Shown piece after piece: positions 22,840-28,119 of a stretch of DNA of 28,119 nt (positions within the stretch are counted from its first letter, which is position 1; each line of letters opens with the position of its first letter). This DNA is from an uncultured Mollicutes bacterium (GTDB taxonomy: Bacteria; Bacillota_I; Bacilli_A; ML615J-28; CAG-313). Location of the stretch: NCBI GenBank assembly GCA_900548675.1, contig URLJ01000018.1, positions 1 through 28,119 on the forward strand, in the 5' to 3' direction. A program made the translations under genes and the position numbers. Under the pieces are notes generated by a model, which did not search any database, had not been told where the DNA came from, and was given only the letters and a program-made list of their open reading frames with translations.

Positions 22840-23358
22840 ATGAAGTATTGTGATAAATGTCATAAAGAATGTGAAGATAATTCCAAATTTTGTCCAGAGT
22901 GTGGTGAATTGCTTCAAGAAATGAATTCTTTTAAAGAATATGTTATGATATGTCCTGTTTGCCAAAGAAAATATCCTGAAGATGCTTGCTTCTGCGAACA
23001 TTGTGGCAGAAAGCTAATAGAAATCACCAATAATCAACCAGAATTAATTGATACTAAAAATAGTGAAATGCCTGATGTAATTAATAATATAGATTTGAAA
23101 GAAGATATTTCTCCTAATGAAGTACAATATGATGATATTAAAACAAAAATAAGTATTGCATCTTTTGTTGTATCACTTGTATCAATATTAACACAAATGA
23201 TTCCTTTTTTAGGAATAATAGTGTCTACTATCGCTCTAGTATTAGGAATAGTTTCATTTAAAGAAACAAAATATAGATTTCTAGATATCACAGGTATTGT
23301 AATAAGTGGTGTATCTCTAATTATTGGTTTTATTTTTACGATAATAGCTTTAGTATAA
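22840..23358 (+). CDS. Double zinc-ribbon membrane protein
   Basis: 172 residues. Two zinc ribbons: Cys4/Cys7 with Cys18/Cys21, and Cys38/Cys41 with Cys52/Cys55 (C-x-x-C pairs). A polar linker (about 60-103) follows, then two membrane helices (about 105-135 and 147-171) resembling the DUF4190-like tail common on such proteins. The N-terminal ribbons face the cytoplasm. Family proteins are poorly understood; they are often found with envelope-stress or sensor genes. First gene after the palindromic promoter, 20 bp before the HAAS-type gene, so probably co-expressed with it. Confidence 0.8.
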   Translation: MKYCDKCHKECEDNSKFCPECGELLQEMNSFKEYVMICPVCQRKYPEDACFCEHCGRKLIEITNNQPELIDTKNSEMPDVINNIDLKEDISPNEVQYDDIKTKISIASFVVSLVSILTQMIPFLGIIVSTIALVLGIVSFKETKYRFLDITGIVISGVSLIIGFIFTIIALV

Positions 23359-23378
23359 AAAAGGAGGTGGTATAAACA

Positions 23379-25319
23379 ATGAATCTTTCTGAGTATATTC
23401 AGAACTTAGATGAAGAACTAAAATTTTTACCCAAAAAAGAACGACAACAAACTGTTGGAGTTTATCAAACAAGAATAAACAATTATTTAGATGAGGGCAT
23501 AAGTGAAGAAAAAATTTTAAAAGATTTGCCTGATTATAAAGAAATAGCTAAAGAAGCTTACACATCAAGAGGAATAGATTATCTCGCAAGAAGAGAAAAG
23601 ATTGTTAAAAGTAAACAAATAGCTGATAGCATTATAGCTGGTATTTTAGTATTAATCATAAGTGTAGCATTTTTTACAATAACTTATTTTGTAATAAGAC
23701 ATTTCATTAATCTAGTTCCTTTAATAAAAGCTTTTACAACACTTAAATTAGTTGATGCTTTCTTTATGGTAACATATAGTGTAATATATATAATTGTAGC
23801 AGTAATGCTTTTATGCTTCTTGTTTGATTTATGTTGGTTACTTGATGGTTTTATGATTGCTAGAATAGTAAAACCATTTAATAAAGACTTTTACAAATTA
23901 AAAGCTTCATCATGGTTTATTACTAGTTTAATTGATAAAGTATTTAAAAAGAAAAATGTACTTTTAAAGAGTGTATTTATTGCATTAGGAGTGCTATGTG
24001 TAATAGTTGCTTCAAGTTATCTTTCGAAATCATATATGTATTATGCAGTAAAAAATACAATTGAAGAAGAGAGAATCGTGTACGATATTGAAGAAATTGA
24101 TAATATTGTATTTGATTATAAAGAAGCAACAGTAAGAATTGTAAAAAGCAATGATTCAAAAATGCACCTTGGCATAAAAAGTATCTTTGATCATCATAGT
24201 AATTTGGATATAAATGATAATACCGCAACGCTTACAATGAGTAAAAAATATAGTGCTGATTTTTTAAACATAATTAAAGAACCAACGCCAGTAATAACAA
24301 TATATATGCCAAAAGAAAAAGTACTTTCACTAAATTTAAATATTGATAAAGGTAATTATGAAATAAATGATGTTGCATTGAAAGATTTTCATATTGAAGG
24401 TATTGATTTAGATTTACTAATAGAAGATAGTACTTTAGATAATTTAGAAGTAAAAACAGATCAAATTGATTTTAATATTAAGAACACTAAAGTAGTGAAT
24501 AATGGTAAAATTACCGTTTTAAGAGGGCTTATGCTTTTGGAAAATAGTGCTTTTACGTCATTATTTATTGACAATCAACAAGCTAAGATGGGGCTTGAAA
24601 ACATTACAATATCAGAGTCTGCCACTTTAGATAATGATTATGGTACAATTCAAATAATCAATCCGATAGGTGGAATTTGGGAATATAGTGGCGTAGGAGG
24701 AACATTGAATGTTAGTAATACTCCTAATAGTAATGAACAATTCAGCGTGAAGGGGTTCAATATTATAGCTAAAAACTCAAGCAATATTGCGGTTAGCAAT
24801 GGAATTATTGAAGATGATATGAATTTAGGTTTAAATAAAGGTAACTTATCATTTACATATTTAAATGCTAATATTAAAGTTCTAGAAGCAATGGGAAAAC
24901 TTGATATCGTAAATGTCATAGGTTCAGTTGATGTTACAGCCACGGCTGGTGAAGTATCTATATATTCAACATTGAGCGATAACACGAAAGAAAAACCAAA
25001 TAAAGAAATATCTAAATACTTTAATGGTATATCTCACCTTAGTGTAAACACAAGTAATGCGAATGTTTACATTGGACAACTTGATATAGATACCATATCT
25101 TTTACAATTAATAAAGGAGTAGCAGTTCTTAATGAATTATATGGCAAGAATATAACTCTTTCGCTTATAAAAGGTAAAACTCAGTATGCTAACACTGTTG
25201 TTTCTAATAAACTTCATAAAATAGAAAACCTAGTTATCGAAAGACAAAAGGGTGAACTAGAAACGGATTTGGTTATTTCCGAGAATGAGATAATATATAA
25301 GGATGTAAATAATGAATAA
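23379..25319 (+). CDS. HAAS/DUF1700-type membrane protein with DUF4097-like beta domain
   Basis: 646 residues. The N-terminus (about 1-75: M-N-L-S-E-Y-I-Q-N-L-D-E-E-L-K-F-L-P, D-Y-K-E-I-A-K-E-A-Y) is a HAAS/DUF1700-like helical domain. Helices at about 85-112, 127-155 and 193-222 follow. Residues about 235-640 are outside the membrane and made of short beta-repeats with N/D/S turns, like the DUF4097 (adhesin-like beta-solenoid) domain. In other Firmicutes HAAS proteins pair with a PadR-type repressor and help sense or respond to envelope stress; no PadR gene is visible nearby, although the palindrome at 22785-22799 could be its site. AAGGAGGTG precedes the ATG. The stop overlaps the next start by 8 bp. 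Confidence 0.78.
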   Translation: MNLSEYIQNLDEELKFLPKKERQQTVGVYQTRINNYLDEGISEEKILKDLPDYKEIAKEAYTSRGIDYLARREKIVKSKQIADSIIAGILVLIISVAFFTITYFVIRHFINLVPLIKAFTTLKLVDAFFMVTYSVIYIIVAVMLLCFLFDLCWLLDGFMIARIVKPFNKDFYKLKASSWFITSLIDKVFKKKNVLLKSVFIALGVLCVIVASSYLSKSYMYYAVKNTIEEERIVYDIEEIDNIVFDYKEATVRIVKSNDSKMHLGIKSIFDHHSNLDINDNTATLTMSKKYSADFLNIIKEPTPVITIYMPKEKVLSLNLNIDKGNYEINDVALKDFHIEGIDLDLLIEDSTLDNLEVKTDQIDFNIKNTKVVNNGKITVLRGLMLLENSAFTSLFIDNQQAKMGLENITISESATLDNDYGTIQIINPIGGIWEYSGVGGTLNVSNTPNSNEQFSVKGFNIIAKNSSNIAVSNGIIEDDMNLGLNKGNLSFTYLNANIKVLEAMGKLDIVNVIGSVDVTATAGEVSIYSTLSDNTKEKPNKEISKYFNGISHLSVNTSNANVYIGQLDIDTISFTINKGVAVLNELYGKNITLSLIKGKTQYANTVVSNKLHKIENLVIERQKGELETDLVISENEIIYKDVNNE

Positions 25320-26730
25320 TACGAAAAAAATAATATCATATGTTATGATGGGATTAGGATTAGCACTATTCTTTTCCCTGTATTTAATAGCAGTTTTATT
25401 AAAAGATAAAGAATATATAGAATGGTTGGTGATGGTTATGGGATACTGTTCACTAGCAATATTTTTAGGTGGGTATATTATGTTTTTAAAAAATTTACGA
25501 AAAAAATTGCGAATGGTTGATCCAGAAATCAACAAGGCAATTAAAAAAGAGGAAAAACGTCAAAAAGATCATTTAGAGTTAATTGCCTCAGAAAATTATG
25601 TTTCTAAAGCTGTTTTAGAAGCAACAGGTTCAATTCTTACAAATAAATACGCAGAAGGTTATCCTGGTAAAAGATATTATGGTGGTTGTGAAAACGTTGA
25701 TGAAGTGGAAAATATCGCGATAGAAAGATTGAAAAAGCTTTATAATGTTCGTTTCGCGAATGTTCAACCGCACTCTGGTTCACAAGCTAATATGGCTGCG
25801 TACCATGCTTTAATTAATAAAGGTGATATCGTCCTCGGAATGGGACTAGATCATGGTGGTCATTTAACTCATGGTCATAAATTAAGTTTTTCAGGTCAAG
25901 ATTATGTTTTCTATTCATATGGTGTTGGTGAAGATGGGTATATTAATTATGATGAAGTAGCATCTATCGCCAGAAAAATTAAACCTAAACTAATCGTTGC
26001 CGGAGCTAGCGCTTATCCTAGAGAAATCGATTTTACTCGTTTTAGAGAAATAGCTGATGAGGTTGGGGCATACTTAATGGTAGACATGGCTCATATCGCA
26101 GGACTTGTCGCTGTTGGCTTACACCAAAGTCCTATACCTTATGCTGATATAGTTACATCAACTACTCATAAAACATTACGAGGACCGCGAGGTGGAATCA
26201 TTTTAACGAATAGAGAAGAGTTATCCAAAAAAATTAATCAAGCAGTATTCCCTGGCGTCCAAGGCGGCCCTTTAATGCACATTATTGCGGGGAAAGCTGT
26301 AGCGTTTAAAGAAGCTCTTTCTTCTGAATTTACAACATATCAAAAACAAGTAATAAAAAATGCTAAAGTATTGGCTCAAGAATTAATCACAAGAGGGTAC
26401 AATGTTATCAGTGGAGGAACTGACAATCACTTATTGTTAGTTGATGTTAAATCAAAAACAGGATTAACAGGGAAAGCTGTAGAGAAACTTCTTGATGAAG
26501 TTAATATCACATGCAATAAAAACACAATACCGAATGATTCTGAAAAACCAATGCTTGCATCAGGTATACGACTTGGAACGCCAGCTCTTACAACACGTGG
26601 TTTTAAAGAAAAGGAAATGGTATACGTAGCATCTTTAATAGATGAAGCATTATCAAATGCTAATGATAAAGAAAAACTACAAGAGATAAAGAAACAAGTG
26701 GAAAAATTGTGTCGCCGCTTTCCGCTATAA
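25312..26730 (+). CDS. glyA: Serine hydroxymethyltransferase with N-terminal two-helix extension
   Basis: 472 residues; normal GlyA has about 410-420. It makes glycine and methylene-THF from serine. The SHMT part is complete: L-I-A-S-E-N (88-93), K-Y-A-E-G-Y-P-G-K-R-Y-Y-G-G (112-125), V-D-M-A-H-I-A-G (257-264), and the PLP lysine in T-S-T-T-H-K-T (Lys287). In frame before it, residues about 8-30 and 38-56 form two membrane helices ending at Met57. The upstream start (25312) has aagga and overlaps the previous stop. Met57 (ATG 25480) has aggtgg at 25467-25472 with a 7-base gap and would give a normal 416-residue enzyme. So either a membrane-bound SHMT, two products from one gene, or a small membrane ORF that lost its stop. 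No frameshift is seen at the join. Confidence 0.93.
   Translation: MNNTKKIISYVMMGLGLALFFSLYLIAVLLKDKEYIEWLVMVMGYCSLAIFLGGYIMFLKNLRKKLRMVDPEINKAIKKEEKRQKDHLELIASENYVSKAVLEATGSILTNKYAEGYPGKRYYGGCENVDEVENIAIERLKKLYNVRFANVQPHSGSQANMAAYHALINKGDIVLGMGLDHGGHLTHGHKLSFSGQDYVFYSYGVGEDGYINYDEVASIARKIKPKLIVAGASAYPREIDFTRFREIADEVGAYLMVDMAHIAGLVAVGLHQSPIPYADIVTSTTHKTLRGPRGGIILTNREELSKKINQAVFPGVQGGPLMHIIAGKAVAFKEALSSEFTTYQKQVIKNAKVLAQELITRGYNVISGGTDNHLLLVDVKSKTGLTGKAVEKLLDEVNITCNKNTIPNDSEKPMLASGIRLGTPALTTRGFKEKEMVYVASLIDEALSNANDKEKLQEIKKQVEKLCRRFPL
25480..25482 (+). promoter_or_regulatory. glyA: Likely internal start codon of glyA (Met57)
   Basis: ATG with aggtgg at 25467-25472 and a 7-base gap. It directly follows the second membrane helix and leaves a standard-length soluble SHMT. 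Met68 (ATG at 25513) is a second option but has no ribosome site. Confidence 0.5.
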
Positions 26731-26748
26731 AAAAAATGAGGAGGGAAA

Positions 26749-28002
26749 ATGAGAATAGATAAAAAAGTATTTGTAAAAGTAACTAAAATAGTGGTACTAG
26801 TAATTAGTTTAAGTACCGTGTTATTTCTAATGTTGGCGCTTAGTAGTTGTGGAGAGGATACTACTTGCGAACATAAAAAAACTAAATATATAGTTGATAA
26901 AGAAGCAACCTGTACGGAAAAAGGAAAGGCTCACACAGAGTGCTTAGAATGTGGAAAAACAGTAACGAATATTAATCTTCCTAAAAACCATGATTATGTT
27001 CTAGTACCTTACAAAGCTGCAACCTGTGAAGAGCCTGGTAATGAAGAAGGGTATATATGTAAAAAATGTGATTATAGTGATGTAGAGATAATACCAGCTT
27101 TAGGACATGAAGAGCCAAAGTGGTTAATAACAAAGGAAGCTACCTGCAATGAGGATGGACTTCTTCAATTAATATGTCATAGATGCAGTAAAGCATTAGA
27201 AACTAAAACGATTGAAAGAAAAGAACATGTATCAAGTAGTTGGATATATGATGAAATAGAAGACTGCGAAAAAGGTGGCACACAATATAAAAAATGCACT
27301 GTATGTGGAGAGCGCATTGAAACAAAAATTTTTCCACCAATGAATCATGTAGTAAAGTGGAAAAGCGTTAAAGAGCCGACATGTGAAGAAAATGGTTTTA
27401 GAACTGGTGAATGTGTAACATGTAATAAAAAAATTGAAGAACCAATTATTGCTACGGGCCATCATCAATGGAAAAATGGAAAATGCGAAAAATGTAATGT
27501 TATTTGCGGTGCTAATACAAATCACAAGTATCATGAAGGAACATGTGAAGTTTGTGGTCACATCCATGGAGAAAAAAAGTTATTTAAGACTTGGGATGAA
27601 TTTACGGATTTTTTCTTAAAAGATATGACGGCATATTTAAAATTAGAAACACCACTAACCATTGATAATTTCTTTAATAATACATATGGGAAAGTAGAAA
27701 TGCTTGACTTTTTTACCGATGAAAAAATGGGTCCAAAATGGAAATGTTTATATGATACTATTACGATGATGGTAACAAGTGAGAATTATAGTAAGTATAG
27801 TAGTTATACAACAGATGGCATTCCCAATAATTATATGTATTGGCGCTGTAATCTCAATGGCTTTTTGAAAAAGCAGAATATCACAGGTTTTCAAAGTTCG
27901 GCAACTTGTTTTGCCGGAATGAGTGATCCTACTTGGATTGGTGAAAACGAAGAACATACATTTGAAAATGGTGTATGTACTATATGTGGAAAAAATGAAT
28001 AA
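26749..28002 (+). CDS. Lipoprotein with Cys-rich tandem repeats
   Basis: 417 residues. Basic N-terminus, hydrophobic segment about 12-30, lipobox L-S-S-C with Cys34. Residues about 40-245 are about five repeats of 37-40 residues with the plan A-T-C-x(10-11)-C-x-x-C-x(11-15)-H, as seen in many Firmicute surface proteins. Three short units follow with H-x-[YWF]-x-[NE]-G-x-C-x-x-C (two at about 241-285 and one at the C-terminus). Between them, about 285-400, is a different region (T-W-D-E-F-T-D-F-F, Y-M-Y-W-R-C-N-L-N-G) that I do not recognise; it may be the functional domain. The regular Cys pairs could bind metal or form disulfides outside the cell. GAGGAGG precedes the ATG. Last gene of the unit. 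Confidence 0.8.
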   Translation: MRIDKKVFVKVTKIVVLVISLSTVLFLMLALSSCGEDTTCEHKKTKYIVDKEATCTEKGKAHTECLECGKTVTNINLPKNHDYVLVPYKAATCEEPGNEEGYICKKCDYSDVEIIPALGHEEPKWLITKEATCNEDGLLQLICHRCSKALETKTIERKEHVSSSWIYDEIEDCEKGGTQYKKCTVCGERIETKIFPPMNHVVKWKSVKEPTCEENGFRTGECVTCNKKIEEPIIATGHHQWKNGKCEKCNVICGANTNHKYHEGTCEVCGHIHGEKKLFKTWDEFTDFFLKDMTAYLKLETPLTIDNFFNNTYGKVEMLDFFTDEKMGPKWKCLYDTITMMVTSENYSKYSSYTTDGIPNNYMYWRCNLNGFLKKQNITGFQSSATCFAGMSDPTWIGENEEHTFENGVCTICGKNE

Positions 28003-28005
28003 AAT

Positions 28006-28043
28006 AAAAAATCACTCTTAACAAATTTGTTAGGAGTGATTTT
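28006..28043. terminator. Terminator after the Cys-repeat lipoprotein
   Basis: A near-perfect stem of about 16 bp or more (aaaatcactctta with taggagtgatttt, one G-T pair), continuing into an aaattt centre, with A and T runs on both sides. Confidence 0.75.
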
Positions 28044-28051
28044 GATTATAT

Positions 28052-28119
28052 AAATTTGCTGGGGGTTAAGATATACCTTTAAATTAACTGGGGGTCAGAT
28101 ATGTGACCCCCAATTAATT
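28052..28119. repeat. Tandem degenerate repeat ending in a 16-bp-arm palindrome
   Basis: Two related units, starting at 28052 (aaatttgctggggg) and 28081 (aaattaactggggg), lie 29 bp apart. The second forms an inverted repeat: 28082-28097 against 28104-28119, 15 of 16 bp matched, with a 6-base loop (gatatg). Bases 28075-28097 match 764-786. The window stops at the last base of the palindrome. The pattern suits the end of a mobile element or an interspersed repeat that broke the assembly. No transposase is seen. Confidence 0.65.

Noticed and set aside
1..28119. Mycoplasma-type code (TGA as Trp), suggested by the AT-rich DNA and Mollicute-like gene set
   Set aside because: Several genes end in TGA with a new start right there, Trp codons are TGG, and cell-wall and sporulation genes are present.
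28052..28119. End palindrome as a simple transcription terminator
   Set aside because: A good terminator already lies at 28006-28043. The palindrome has no T-run in the window and matches a repeat at 764-786, so a repeat-element origin fits better.

Overview
The window is AT-rich and gene-dense, with 26 protein genes (one cut by the left edge), two tRNAs and one possible small RNA. TGA is a normal stop (for example at 4045-4047, 5583-5585, 8749-8751 and 19451-19453) and tryptophan is TGG, so the code is standard (table 11) and not that of mycoplasmas. The organism makes cell wall (MurF-like ligase, Ddl) and carries a yabP-yabQ sporulation pair, Hsp33, RqcP and a TilS-FtsH block. This points to a low-GC Firmicute in or near Bacilli. 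The BspA-type leucine-rich repeats and the Cys-rich repeat lipoprotein suit a host- or gut-associated, RF39/Erysipelotrichia-like lineage. The taxonomic placement is inference.

Layout. 1-3117: the end of one BspA-like repeat gene (+), a 738-bp gap with hairpins and a possible structured RNA, then a BspA-like lipoprotein (-). 3271-6738: a tightly coupled alpha/beta hydrolase, membrane MurF-like ligase and Ddl (peptidoglycan precursor synthesis). 6801-7289: a small Ig-like, membrane-anchored protein. 7471-11025: tilS, ftsH and rqcP, with no hprT between tilS and ftsH. 11119-12969: Maf pyrophosphatase, a four-helix membrane protein and an aquaporin. 13034-14831: a HAD phosphatase converging on plsX with an 11-bp overlap. 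14985-16986: a DegV lipid-binding protein and a GNAT-like protein. 17033-18745 (-): yebC and hslO. 18905-19875: an unknown protein and a DUF1893 protein. 19934-21427 (-): lysS. 21544-22391: yabP-yabQ, then tRNA-Tyr and tRNA-Gln. 22840-28002: a probable four-gene unit holding a zinc-ribbon membrane protein, a HAAS/DUF4097-type membrane protein, a serine hydroxymethyltransferase with an in-frame two-helix N-terminal extension, and a Cys-repeat lipoprotein. 28052-28119: a repeat with a large palindrome that ends exactly at the window edge.

Several genes (rqcP, yabPQ, tilS, ftsH, hslO, lysS) lie in one neighbourhood in Bacillus subtilis. Here they are close together but reordered. The most unusual items are the membrane-extended SHMT in an envelope-type operon, the possible RNA at 814-980, a perfect palindrome on an extended -10 promoter at 22785-22804, and a 23-bp repeat present near both ends of the window. 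The window starts inside a repeat gene and stops at a palindrome, so it may be a whole contig bounded by repeats.
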